Source: Rhizobium sp. WYCCWR10014
Lineage (GTDB): Bacteria; Pseudomonadota; Alphaproteobacteria; Rhizobiales; Rhizobiaceae
Length of the DNA: 64,000 bases
Reading direction: 5' to 3'
NCBI RefSeq assembly: GCF_001657485.1
Contig: NZ_LXFU01000038.1
Coordinates: forward strand, 1-64,000
Part shown: in pieces, positions 56,435 through 64,000 of the stretch
Position numbering within the stretch: the first letter of the stretch is position 1
Layout of the letters: each line of letters starts with the position of its first letter
Made by a program: the position numbers and the translations under genes
Notes under the pieces: model-generated
Database searches by the model: none
Seen by the model: the letters and a program-made list of their open reading frames with translations, nothing else
Told to the model about the DNA's origin: nothing

Positions 56435-56887
56435 GTGGGAACTCCGAGGTCCCCAACCGTCTCCTAAGGATGTTTCAAGCCGGTCACAAAATTGGCTGAA
56501 AGCTTTCAGTTGCAACACGATCAGCACGCCAGGGGTATCTGCGCGATCAAAACCAACCGATAATTTTGGGTCCTAGGGCCATGCCTTCTTTGGTTACAGG
56601 CTCAGCGATACGTTCGTCTCGTCCGGGTCGATAACCACACATCGCAAGCTGGCGGGCGGCCTGAAACTCTTTGTCAGGAACGTTTAGACCGCTCGGAACC
56701 GGATCATCCCCACTCGAGCAATAGGCGCTTAATCCAGCACCGGAACTTGCAATTTCCACCTTAGTCACGGCAGACGGCGCTTACCTCGGCATGAGTTACA
56801 TCTGATACGAAATGGCATGATTCTAACATGTCGATCAGAAGAAAAGGGGGGAGGATAAAACGACGATCAAGTAACGATGGACTTAAA
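56435..56887. other. Gene-poor interval
   Basis: About 450 bp. A GTG-started minus-strand frame of 73 codons (56547-56768) is possible but has no supporting features. A VirG-box-like string at about 56505 (12/14) faces away from any gene at a normal distance. Confidence 0.35.
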
Positions 56888-57832
56888 ATGGACCAGTCCG
56901 AGACTCCTTGCGTGCGAGCCTTCTACCATTCGCTCTCCGGAGCGGTGCAGTACGTGGTTTCAGATCCTGCTACCAAGGAATGTGCGATTATCGACCCGGT
57001 CTTGGATTTCGATATTGAATCTGGTCGCTTTCACACTGGCAATGTCGAGGTTCTTCTTGACTATATCTGCGCCAACCGGCTTCGGACGCGATGGATCTTG
57101 GACACACATCCTCATGCGGACCACGTTAGCGCAAGTGGCTATCTGAGCCAGGTGACCAAGGCTCCAACAGGCATTGGCAAAAGCGTGCTGAAAATGCAGC
57201 GTCTCTGGAACGACATCTTCAACATTGGCACTCTTCGAACAGATGGCTCTCAATGGGATCGATTGCTTGATCATGGCGATACGATCAACATCGGCGGACT
57301 TGCACTCACGGCGGCTGCCGCGGCAGGCCATTCTTTGGGCTCGGTCAGCTATCTTATTGGCGATGCTGCATTCATCCATGACACGCTGATGATGCCGGAT
57401 AGCGGTACGGCGCGCTGCGATCTTCCGGGTGGCAACCCCAACGTGCTTTGGCATACGATCCAGGCGATCCTGAGGCTTCCGCAAGACACCAGGCTATTCA
57501 TTGGACACGACAACCGTCCAAACGGTCGCAAAGCTCGATGGGAAACATCTGTAAGAGCACAAGCAGAAACGAATATCGATCTAGTGGGGAAGGATCTGAC
57601 GTCGTTTGTGGCCCTGAGGAATCAGAGAGACAAGCAATTGCTGTTGCCGCGCCTCATGCTGGCTGCTCTCCAGATCAACCTAAATGGAGGGCGCTTGCCT
57701 TTCACCGACCGAATATTCGACGGCTATCCAGGCGTCGGCCCAGGGGTCAATCAACGACCTGCCGTTGGCCGTGCTCTCGATATGCCTCGATATTGGCAAG
57801 CCAGAAACGCCTCGGCGGGAATGGAAAAGTGA
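56888..57832 (+). CDS. MBL-fold metallo-hydrolase (persulfide dioxygenase-like), copy 1
   Basis: 314 residues from MDQSETPCVRAFYHSLSGAV. Metal ligands: DTHPHADHVSASGYL (HxHxDH), AAGHSLGSVSYLIG (His), HDTLMMPDSGTARCDLPGG (Asp), and LFIGHDNRP (His). This is the Blh/ETHE1-like group often linked to hydrogen sulfide or glutathione persulfide handling. It is similar to copy 2 at 60017-60874. The last 37 residues, after INLNGGRLPF, differ from copy 2 and may follow a frameshift. It flanks glnII on the left. Confidence 0.87.
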   Translation: MDQSETPCVRAFYHSLSGAVQYVVSDPATKECAIIDPVLDFDIESGRFHTGNVEVLLDYICANRLRTRWILDTHPHADHVSASGYLSQVTKAPTGIGKSVLKMQRLWNDIFNIGTLRTDGSQWDRLLDHGDTINIGGLALTAAAAAGHSLGSVSYLIGDAAFIHDTLMMPDSGTARCDLPGGNPNVLWHTIQAILRLPQDTRLFIGHDNRPNGRKARWETSVRAQAETNIDLVGKDLTSFVALRNQRDKQLLLPRLMLAALQINLNGGRLPFTDRIFDGYPGVGPGVNQRPAVGRALDMPRYWQARNASAGMEK

Positions 57833-58097
57833 TCCTGCTGATGCCTTCGCGGGCTGCATGAGTTAGGCTCACACGGGTGTCCTAGCCATACCATGATTGC
57901 TTGATTGTACCTGCAGCAGCGCAAAACACCGATGGCTATGCGGGTCAGCTCCTGCCGAGAAATGCCATTTGAGACATTGGAACAAAACGGAATCGTACTT
58001 GGAACATCGTCCGTCATGCGATCTGAACGCTGCCTGACTCATCCCGCGAGCGAGATGACGGTGCACAGTCTCCCACAGGCTATCTATCAGCTCTAAA

Positions 58098-58343
58098 ATG
58101 AAAAAACACCCACATCGCAATCAAGGCGCCGAGGCATCCGTCATCAAACCTGTAACATCAAGATTTGTCCAGCTATCAGATCTTCACGAACGCTGGACCG
58201 TGTGGGACCGTGATGCCCGAATGCCAGCAGTTTTTGGTCGTGAGGCATGCATTGGCTTAAGCAGGAAAGCAGCCGACGAAATGTGCAAAATCCTCATTGA
58301 AGTCCATGGCGCTTCCATCCCGTGGACGTGGGAGAAGACATGA
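58098..58343 (+). CDS. Hypothetical protein
   Basis: 81 residues from ATG 58098, 170 bp before glnII on the same strand. Soluble (PVTSRFVQLSDLHERWTVWD, GLSRKAADEMCKILIEVHGA). No family recognised; ribosome site weak. Confidence 0.4.
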   Translation: MKKHPHRNQGAEASVIKPVTSRFVQLSDLHERWTVWDRDARMPAVFGREACIGLSRKAADEMCKILIEVHGASIPWTWEKT

Positions 58344-58517
58344 AGCTGTCAAGAGAACGTTGCAGACTTGCCCCCCATCGCGTTGTCCGACGTGAGCGCT
58401 CCCGCGGATTTGCTTCGACAATATTACAATAGCAAGCAGAATTCCCCATAATAAAATCGAATTGCAACCTGATTCATGCATGCGTCGTCTCGCTTGTGTT
58501 CAATTACGAGGAAGACG

Positions 58518-59552
58518 ATGACTAAGTATAAGCTCGAGTACATTTGGCTCGATGGGTACACTCCGGTACCGAACCTGCGTGGCAAGACGCAGATCAAGGA
58601 ATTCGATGCATTCCCGACGCTGGAACAGCTTCCGCTCTGGGGCTTTGACGGCTCCTCGACCCAGCAGGCTGAAGGCCGCAGCTCCGATTGCGTGCTGAAG
58701 CCGGTCGCCATCTATCCCGACCCGGCCCGTACCAACGGCGCTCTCGTCATGTGCGAGGTCATGATGCCGGATGGCGTCACGCCGCACGCATCGAATGCCC
58801 GCGCCACCATCCTCGACGACGAAGACGCCTGGTTCGGCTTCGAGCAGGAATATTTCTTCTACCAGAACGGCCGTCCGCTCGGCTTCCCTGAGCAGGGCTA
58901 CCCCGCTCCGCAGGGTCCGTACTACACCGGCGTCGGCTATTCCAACGTCGGCGACGTTGCCCGCGAAATCGTCGAAGAACATCTCGACCTCTGCCTCGCT
59001 GCCGGCATCAATCACGAAGGCATCAATGCCGAAGTGGCCAAGGGCCAGTGGGAATTCCAGATTTTCGGCAAGGGCTCCAAGAGGGCGGCCGACCAGATCT
59101 GGATGGCACGCTACCTCTTGCAGCGCCTGACTGAAAAGTACGGCATCGACATCGAGTATCACTGCAAGCCGCTCGGCGACACCGACTGGAACGGCTCGGG
59201 CATGCATTGCAACTTCTCGACCAAGTACATGCGCGAAGTCGGCGGCAAGGCCTATTTCGAAGCGCTGATGGCGCAGTTCGAAAAGAACCTGATGGACCAC
59301 ATCGACGTCTACGGTCCTGGCAACGACAAGCGCCTGACCGGTAAGCACGAAACGGCTCCGTGGAACAATTTCTCCTACGGCGTTGCCGACCGTGGTGCTT
59401 CGATCCGCGTTCCGCACTCCTTCGTCAAGAACGACTACAAGGGTTATCTGGAAGATCGTCGCCCGAACTCGCAGGGCGACCCCTACCAGATCGCTTCGCA
59501 GGTTCTGAAGACGATTTCGGAAGTTCCGCTTCTCAACAGGCAGGCCGGATGA
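58518..59552 (+). CDS. glnII: Glutamine synthetase type II (GlnII)
   Basis: 344 residues from MTKYKLEYIWLDGYTPVPNL; GAGG lies 9 bases upstream. GlnII landmarks are LWGFDGSSTQQAEGRSSD, EQEYFFYQNGRPLG, VAKGQWEFQIFGKG, NGSGMHCNFSTKYM (ATP/Glu site) and RGASIRVPHSFV. GlnII condenses ammonium with glutamate in the cytosol and is the eukaryote-like second glutamine synthetase of Rhizobiaceae, induced by nitrogen limitation through NtrC/sigma-54 in studied species. I could not confirm a -24/-12 promoter upstream. Codon usage is strongly C/G-ending, as for a highly expressed gene, unlike its neighbours. MBL paralogues flank it on both sides. Confidence 0.97.
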   Translation: MTKYKLEYIWLDGYTPVPNLRGKTQIKEFDAFPTLEQLPLWGFDGSSTQQAEGRSSDCVLKPVAIYPDPARTNGALVMCEVMMPDGVTPHASNARATILDDEDAWFGFEQEYFFYQNGRPLGFPEQGYPAPQGPYYTGVGYSNVGDVAREIVEEHLDLCLAAGINHEGINAEVAKGQWEFQIFGKGSKRAADQIWMARYLLQRLTEKYGIDIEYHCKPLGDTDWNGSGMHCNFSTKYMREVGGKAYFEALMAQFEKNLMDHIDVYGPGNDKRLTGKHETAPWNNFSYGVADRGASIRVPHSFVKNDYKGYLEDRRPNSQGDPYQIASQVLKTISEVPLLNRQAG

Positions 59553-59791
59553 CGTGAAAAACTGAACGCACCGATTGCCTGCTTCAAGCCAGGTGTCGGC
59601 AATTGGCTGCAATCCAGCAACGCCCGCGGCGCAAGCGGCAGATTGCCCATGAAATGCCATGGCCAATCTGTCGCATGGAGGTGACTTTGGCCCACGGCTT
59701 GCACGTCCCCCTTGTTCGATTGTCGTGCATACTTCGAGACAGCTTTCGGATGAATATTCACCGCAGCAAGATCATTGCGGCGAGGAGATAG

Positions 59792-60067
59792 ATGAATCCT
59801 TTGAAATGGATTGCTCTGCGGTCGTATCGAGTGGCGAAGCGTCGGAAGTGCTTCATAAGTTTTTCCGAGCCGCACACCGAGGATCTGCCCAGTATCGAGC
59901 TTGCACCGCGCAGATTGCGCAATCGCTATTCCGAAAACGCGCTTGAAGCCTGCTCACGCGGTCCATACGATCATCCTAATTTCCAGCGGCAAACCTTGCC
60001 TGGCCTCGGTGAGCGTTTAGAGATGCGTGTAATCAACCGGCACCTTCAAAAACCGCCTCCCATCTAG
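59792..60067 (+). CDS. Possible small hypothetical protein
   Basis: 91 codons from ATG 59792, with GAGGAG five bases upstream. The product is basic (RSYRVAKRRKCFISF, ELAPRRLRNRYSENALEA). It overlaps the end of the convergent MBL gene by 51 bp. Not recognised; the ribosome site is its main support. Confidence 0.3.
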   Translation: MNPLKWIALRSYRVAKRRKCFISFSEPHTEDLPSIELAPRRLRNRYSENALEACSRGPYDHPNFQRQTLPGLGERLEMRVINRHLQKPPPI

Positions 60068-60874
60068 CGCTTTCAGCGGGGGCCGGCCACCGTTCAGGTT
60101 GACCTGCAGTGCGAGTAGCATAAGGTCGGGAAGCGGCAATGTGGCGTCTCTCGATTGACGCCATGCGACGAAATCTACCGCAGAGCGCCCCGCTAAGTGG
60201 ATATTTTCCCGCTGCTCGTCGATCGAGCATTCCCAGGCAGCAGTTCGACCTTGCGGCGGATAGTCATGCCCGACCATTAATCGCACCTGTTTGGGAAGCG
60301 CTACGATGGCGGAGATCGTCTGCCAGAGTTCTTCGGCGCTTCCTCCTGGAAAGTCGGCTCGAGCTGTCCCGACGTCCGGCAAGAAAACGGTATCGTTTAC
60401 GAACGCTACGTCTTCATTGTACAGAATGATCGATGCGAGTGTATGCCCTGGTGCATAGGCCACCGCGAGGTCGACACTGCCGATGGTAATCGTGTCACCA
60501 TGTCGAAGCAACCGGTGCCATTGCCGTCCATCGACAGGCAGCTCCGGTAGATCATAGCGCTCCCGCCACATCTGCTGAACGATTGCCACTCGTTCGCCGA
60601 TTGCCGTCGGCGAGCCAGTGCGGTCTGAAAGATACGCCGCCGCCGACATATGATCGGCATGCGGGTGGGTATCGACGATCAATTCCACTTTCAGCTCATG
60701 CCTCCCGACAAAGCGAAGCAGCTCGTCCGCGCTGGTGGCGCTGAATGTCGCCGAGCCTCTGTCGAAGTCGAGCACCGGATCGATGATGGCGCACGCACGG
60801 CTGGCAGGATCCCAGATGATGTACTGGACCGATCCTGTCGGTTGATGGAAAATGCCATGAACATTTGGTTGCAT
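60017..60874 (-). CDS. MBL-fold metallo-hydrolase (persulfide dioxygenase-like), copy 2
   Basis: 285 residues from MQPNVHGIFHQPTGSVQYII; GGGAG lies six bases upstream. Metal ligands: DTHPHADHMSAAAYL, YAPGHTLASIILY, NDTVFLPDVGTARADFPGG, MVGHDYPPQGR. The C-terminus (LALQVNLNGGRPPLKALDGR) is of normal type. Related to copy 1, on the opposite strand, with glnII between. In Agrobacterium/Rhizobium such enzymes (Blh) are usually paired with the BigR regulator, which I do not see here. Confidence 0.9.
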   Translation of the reverse strand: MQPNVHGIFHQPTGSVQYIIWDPASRACAIIDPVLDFDRGSATFSATSADELLRFVGRHELKVELIVDTHPHADHMSAAAYLSDRTGSPTAIGERVAIVQQMWRERYDLPELPVDGRQWHRLLRHGDTITIGSVDLAVAYAPGHTLASIILYNEDVAFVNDTVFLPDVGTARADFPGGSAEELWQTISAIVALPKQVRLMVGHDYPPQGRTAAWECSIDEQRENIHLAGRSAVDFVAWRQSRDATLPLPDLMLLALQVNLNGGRPPLKALDGRRFLKVPVDYTHL

Positions 60875-60946
60875 CGGACTCCCGCGCCTATGAGACATTG
60901 TTGATAATTGTGAACCGCCTCAGTCATCGTATCGATGTCGTCCGCC

Positions 60947-61165
60947 TCATCCGAAGAGTTTGAATTGTAGTCCGAGGGGTCGCCGCTTGCCGATGGCTGG
61001 CGCTTCGAGGCCTATAGGCAACCGGAGCTTGGCTTGTAGCGCTGAAATCGAGCTGTACTTCCACGGTTTGCCATTGACAACGACATTTGCGAACGAACCA
61101 CCGCGGGAGTACTCCTTCGACAACCTCAATGTTTCTACATCGCCAAATTTATTGCAGTCGATATC
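60947..61165 (-). pseudogene. Unrecognised, probably truncated coding segment
   Basis: A minus-strand frame, opening after a stop near 61175, reads DIDCNKFGDVETLRLSKEYS, then RGGSFANVVVNGKPWKYSSI and a basic end (GKRRPLGLQFKLFG). The composition looks coding, but only a TTG (61129) could start it and no ribosome site is present. It may be the tail of a lost gene. The rest of 60875-61377 is gene-free. Confidence 0.35.
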
Positions 61166-61377
61166 ACCCGTATTTCAAATATCCGCTGATCTATTACAGA
61201 TATAGTTGAGAACTTTGCATGATCACAATGTAAATGTGAGACCAGCCCAACGACAGCGGCAGACCGCCATCGGACCCTTGGCGGCCAACCTGCCACATAG
61301 TGACCGCCACTCAGTCATCAGGTGTTGGCGACATCGGCGATAGGCGGGCGGCTTGCGCCGCCCCACAGAATTTCACG

Positions 61378-62151
61378 CTACTTCGAGACGGCCTTGGCTG
61401 CCTCGTCAATCGTATCAGCGATGGCCTTTGGTTGCGTCATGAACAGCGCATGGCTAGCGGATACTTTGGTTACCTTCGCGCCGATGCGCTCCGCCATATG
61501 TATCAGCATCTTCTGGTCAAAGGCTTTGTCTTCGGTCGCAATCACTGCCCAGCTTGGCTTGGTCCGCCAGGCAGCGTTGGTGAGCTTTGTGCCGAAAACT
61601 GACATGTTGATCGGAATCTGCGAGTCCCGCATCAACGCAACATCTGCATCGCTTACATCACTGGCGAAAGCAATCTTGAAATTCTCAGGCTTTACATATC
61701 CAAAACCATCCTTGGTAGTTTCGATTACGAAGTCGGTCTGCGGTGCGAAGCCCTCATATTGCTGGCCGGTCGTCTCGCCGGCATCGGGAGACAGGGCAGA
61801 TACATAAACGAGACCGGCGACCTTCGGATCAACGCCAGCTTCTGTGATGACAGTTCCGCCCCATGAATGTCCAACGAGAATAGCTGGTCCCGTCTGTCGT
61901 TCCAGAGCCCGATTGGTAGCTGCAACGTCGTCAGCGAGTGAGGTGAGCGGGTTTTGCACAATAGTGACTTTGTATCCGCGCTCGGTGAGATTGTCATACA
62001 CGGAACGCCAGCCGCTGCCGTCTGCGAATGCACCATGAACAAGGACTACGTTTTTGACAGCTTGGGTGTCCGGAATCGTCTGTGCGCTTGCCGAGTTGAT
62101 GACAAGAAGAGCGCCGGCCGCAGCGAGGGCGCCAATCAATTCGAATTTCAT
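61378..62151 (-). CDS. Secreted alpha/beta hydrolase (copy 2)
   Basis: 257 residues from MKFELIGALAAAGALLVINS, a signal peptide (cleavage after SASA). The mature protein is nearly the same as copy 1 (8921-9712): VVLVHGAFADGSGW, ILVGHSWGGTVITEAGVD, ALSPDAGETTGQQYEGFAP, VSASHALFMTQP. The upstream operator is duplicated as well, at the same 20-bp distance from the ATG. Its divergent MarR partner is broken, so copy 1's regulator may control both. Confidence 0.92.
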   Translation of the reverse strand: MKFELIGALAAAGALLVINSASAQTIPDTQAVKNVVLVHGAFADGSGWRSVYDNLTERGYKVTIVQNPLTSLADDVAATNRALERQTGPAILVGHSWGGTVITEAGVDPKVAGLVYVSALSPDAGETTGQQYEGFAPQTDFVIETTKDGFGYVKPENFKIAFASDVSDADVALMRDSQIPINMSVFGTKLTNAAWRTKPSWAVIATEDKAFDQKMLIHMAERIGAKVTKVSASHALFMTQPKAIADTIDEAAKAVSK

Positions 62152-62171
62152 GATCCTTCTCCTTTTATAGC

Positions 62172-62243
62172 GCAATAACAGTTATCGCGATAACTTATCT
62201 AATTTCACAGGAAAATTCTGTCAAGTCATTATTTATCGCGATA
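62172..62243. promoter_or_regulatory. Duplicated operator region (copy 2)
   Basis: GCAATAACAGTTATCGC (62172-62188), a 17-bp dyad with one mismatch relative to the perfect copy at 8885-8901, overlapping TATCGCGATA (62183-62192); a second TATCGCGATA is at 62234-62243. The order and distance to the hydrolase ATG match copy 1. Confidence 0.72.
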
Positions 62244-62290
62244 TTGTTTTTCGCGATTGAAATGCAAATACTCCGGTTGAAGGAGGACTC

Positions 62291-62455
62291 ATGCACAAGA
62301 TTGCGAACGACAAACCGGTCCCGCTCGGCGACCAACTTTGCTACGCGATCTACTCGGCTGGCGATCCAACGCTTCTACAAAACATTGCTCGATGACCTCG
62401 GGCTTACTTATCCACAATACCTCGCACTGAACGTCCTGTGGCGATCCGACAACCA
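62291..62455 (+). pseudogene. Broken MarR-family regulator (copy 2)
   Basis: ATG 62291 (AGGAGG upstream) begins a MarR N-terminus with DQLCYAIYSAG, as in copy 1. The frame is lost a few codons later; in another frame IQRFYKTLLDDLGLTYPQYL then ALNVLWRSDNQ continues the homology. Sequence is lost after SDNQ, before the DNA-recognition helix, so no functional regulator can be made. Confidence 0.78.
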
Positions 62456-62506
62456 GGTGCCCACGGCTACCTTTCCGATATCGATTCCATTTGACACGAG
62501 AGACGC

Positions 62507-62689
62507 GTGTGGCGCCGCGCGATTGAGATCAATTACGCTGCCCCAGGTTTTACAGAACTGAGTGGCGTAATGGTTCATCCGCTGGTCGGGCCGCCAGTGC
62601 GAATTGCTGGTCTTAAACCCTCCTTATATTCACCGAGCTCCGCTGTAAGATTCAAGAACTGGGCGCGGGCTTCCGAGCATCACGGTTAG
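62507..62689 (+). pseudogene. Possible CaiB/BaiF CoA-transferase C-terminal fragment
   Basis: A short frame reads VMVHPLVGPPVRIAGLKPSL, then SAVRFKNWARASEHHG. The HPLVGPPVRIAG segment resembles the end of CaiB-type CoA transferases. It directly follows the MarR remnant, perhaps the other side of the deletion. Confidence 0.35.
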
Positions 62690-62887
62690 CTTTACGCACC
62701 GCTGATCTCAGATCTGACGACAGTTTGTAAAATCGCTCCGCCCCCGCACATTTCGAGTTCGCAATTCGGCGGCAAGAATCACCGATCTGAAAAGGTGACA
62801 TGATTTCGGATCTCCCCAATTCGTAGCATAAGCTAAGACATAACGCGCGAAATGTGCTTTCTTAGTTGCTCTTTTTATGATCGAAGT

Positions 62888-62899
62888 TAAGCTAGCTTA
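62888..62899. promoter_or_regulatory. Perfect palindrome upstream of the Lrp-family gene
   Basis: TAAGCTAGCTTA lies 23 bp before the Lrp-family ATG in an A+T-rich stretch, a plausible site for autoregulation. A half-like TAAGCTAA is at about 62830. Confidence 0.4.
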
Positions 62900-62922
62900 T
62901 GTGAAATTTTTGGCGATTAAAC

Positions 62923-63417
62923 ATGCAAGTTACACAAAAAATGAAAGAATCTTCCGAAGAGTCTCTCGACCGGATTGATCTCAAAATCCTGCGTGCGCTG
63001 CAATCTGAAGGTCGCCTCACCAACGCTGACTTGGCTGAAAGGGTCAATGTCAGCGCCGCCACCTGTCATCGACGCACCCAACGGCTGTTCCAGGAAGGTT
63101 TCATCACAGGCGTTCGCGCCGAAGTCGCGCCGACGGCCATCGGGCTAGGCGCACTGGTCATGGTCGGAGTGGTGCTCGATCGCTCAACACCGGAGAGCTT
63201 CGCAGAGTTCGAGGGCGCCGTAATGGTGATGAAGGAGGTGCTAGAGTGCAACCTCGTAGCGGGTGATTTCGACTACCTGCTGAAGATAAGGGTGCGGGAC
63301 ATGGCCGATTTCAATAAGCTCCACGGTCAAAAGCTGATTGCGCTCCCCGGCATTCGACAGACGCGGACCTTCTTCGTGATGAAGGAAGTCAAGGAAAACG
63401 CGAGATTGCCGTTCTAG
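62923..63417 (+). CDS. Lrp/AsnC-family transcriptional regulator
   Basis: 164 residues. N-terminal helix-turn-helix (LDRIDLKILRALQSEGRLTN, then AERVNVSAATCHRRTQRL) and a C-terminal RAM/AsnC ligand domain (VAGDFDYLLKIRVRDMADFN, LPGIRQTRTFFVMKEVK). Such proteins sense amino acids and act as octamers. ATG 62923 and 62941 are both possible starts. No neighbouring amino-acid gene is visible; AcdR, which controls acdS in some bacteria, is of this family, but acdS is 37 kb away. Confidence 0.92.
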   Translation: MQVTQKMKESSEESLDRIDLKILRALQSEGRLTNADLAERVNVSAATCHRRTQRLFQEGFITGVRAEVAPTAIGLGALVMVGVVLDRSTPESFAEFEGAVMVMKEVLECNLVAGDFDYLLKIRVRDMADFNKLHGQKLIALPGIRQTRTFFVMKEVKENARLPF

Positions 63418-63602
63418 ATCGTGACGGCACCAAATGCGTTGGTGCAATGTTCCTTGATCTGAAACCGTTTTTTCCCCGGTTTTCAGAAGCGCCTTGCGAC
63501 AACTCAGCTTTTAGCCTGTGGTTCATTTGGCCAGTTGTTGCCACATTCAAGTCAACCCATACATCGTGGGCGCAATGGAATTCCGAGCACCCCGCCGGGC
63601 TG

Positions 63603-63869
63603 TTACTTTGGCGGCAGTACTGGAATTTCCTCGTCCGCCACCGTCTCATATCCGTCGAAATCGCCTGAAACGAGATCGTCGGGAAGCGGATAATATGGAG
63701 AAAAATAGAGCGCAGCAGGGCCTGCAAATCCAAGCCCGCTTAAGTTCGACAGACGTGAAATGCATCCGCTGAAAATATTGATGCTGCGTAATTTTCTCTT
63801 CAAATAAGATGGTGTAATCACGTGATATACTTTCACGACATCGTCTCCAATTTCCATAAATCGCAACAA
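63603..63869 (-). CDS. Hypothetical protein
   Basis: Up to 88 residues (from TTG-type start at 63869, or ATG giving 84 at 63857). Product has YHVITPSYLKRKLRSINIFS and ALYFSPYYPLPDDLVSGDFD, a composition that looks coding. No family recognised and no ribosome site I trust. It is convergent with the Lrp gene. Confidence 0.35.
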   Translation of the reverse strand: MLRFMEIGDDVVKVYHVITPSYLKRKLRSINIFSGCISRLSNLSGLGFAGPAALYFSPYYPLPDDLVSGDFDGYETVADEEIPVLPPK

Positions 63870-64000
63870 GCTGCAGATAGCAGACTCGAATCGCCGCGTT
63901 TCGCGTTCGTGTCCAAGGCTGGAGCGAATGTTGCATTTGAGATTGCTGCGTTCGGAGTTCGCAATGTCGCAAGGTCATCACCGTCAAGCCGGCGCCCCGA

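Noticed and set aside
56547..56768. 73-codon minus-strand frame starting at GTG
   Set aside because: No ribosome site and no similarity I can recognise.
58344..58517. Possible sigma-54 promoter for glnII (TGTCAAGAGAACGTTGCA)
   Set aside because: The -24 element is poor and the gap between the two blocks is two bases too long for the GG-N10-GC rule.
58500..59666. 388-codon minus-strand frame opposite glnII
   Set aside because: It is the shadow of a G+C-rich, strongly codon-biased gene; no motif.
1..64000. CRISPR arrays, tRNA or rRNA genes, replication or nod/nif genes
   Set aside because: Looked for regular repeats, tRNA-like folds and familiar gene products; none seen by reading.

Overview
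The window looks like an accessory replicon (large plasmid or island) of a Rhizobiaceae bacterium (Rhizobium, Sinorhizobium or Agrobacterium type). The evidence is a GlnII-type glutamine synthetase, an Omp25/Omp31-type outer-membrane protein, DUF1127 proteins, a true ACC deaminase, VirA/VirG-type phenolic-sensing regulators and IS66 debris. Gene density is low, with many gene-free stretches and broken genes, as expected for plasmid DNA. I saw no rRNA, tRNA, CRISPR array, replication genes, nod or nif genes.

Layout. 0-1 kb: a frameshifted secreted-protein remnant and a host-attachment-family protein. 1.4-6.9 kb: an AraC regulator divergent from a four-gene operon (DJ-1/PfpI, aldehyde dehydrogenase, fumarase/aspartase-superfamily lyase, SDR). 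6.9-8.3 kb: a graveyard of C-terminal fragments (LysE, TetR, SDR). 8.3-9.7 kb: a MarR regulator divergent from a secreted alpha/beta hydrolase; a second copy of this module, with a broken regulator, lies at 61.4-62.5 kb. 9.9-12.8 kb: a small molybdopterin-domain protein, an M20 amidohydrolase and a DUF1127 protein. 13.2-16.5 kb: tautomerase and SDR remnants, a cytochrome P450 and an HTH-GAF regulator. 17.3-22.6 kb: an aromatic meta-cleavage set (FAH hydrolase, alpha/beta hydrolase, LigB and LigA subunits, ketopantoate-reductase-like enzyme). 22.8-26.3 kb: acdS followed by an AceE-like E1, plausibly ACC to 2-oxobutyrate to propionyl-CoA. 26.8-27.9 kb: a lysophospholipase-like protein.

29.2-33.8 kb carries an overlapping operon virG-like / di-heme cytochrome c peroxidase / virA-like. 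35-40.6 kb holds two decayed IS66 copies flanking a GMC oxidoreductase and an FAD monooxygenase. 40.8-46.4 kb holds a cupin, small membrane proteins, a second VirA-like kinase lacking the periplasmic sensor, and a second P450. 46.8-54.3 kb holds a GT29-like protein, a phytase-like secreted protein, a PAP2 phosphatase, an outer-membrane protein and small anchored proteins. 54.7-64 kb holds a PotF-like binding protein, glnII flanked by inverted metallo-hydrolase paralogues, the second MarR/hydrolase module and an Lrp-family regulator.

How it may fit together. VirG-box-like sites matching 13 of 14 positions of RTTDCAWWTGHAAY lie 73-112 bp upstream of, and in the same orientation as, both P450 genes, the cupin gene and the lysophospholipase-like gene. 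This suggests a local VirA/VirG regulon for plant-phenolic responses, with P450s in the place VirH occupies in Agrobacterium. A separate three-unit TGATA repeat at 9-bp spacing occurs upstream of P450-1, the virG operon and the HTH-GAF gene, and points to a second shared regulator. All functions are inferred by reading; nothing was searched or measured.
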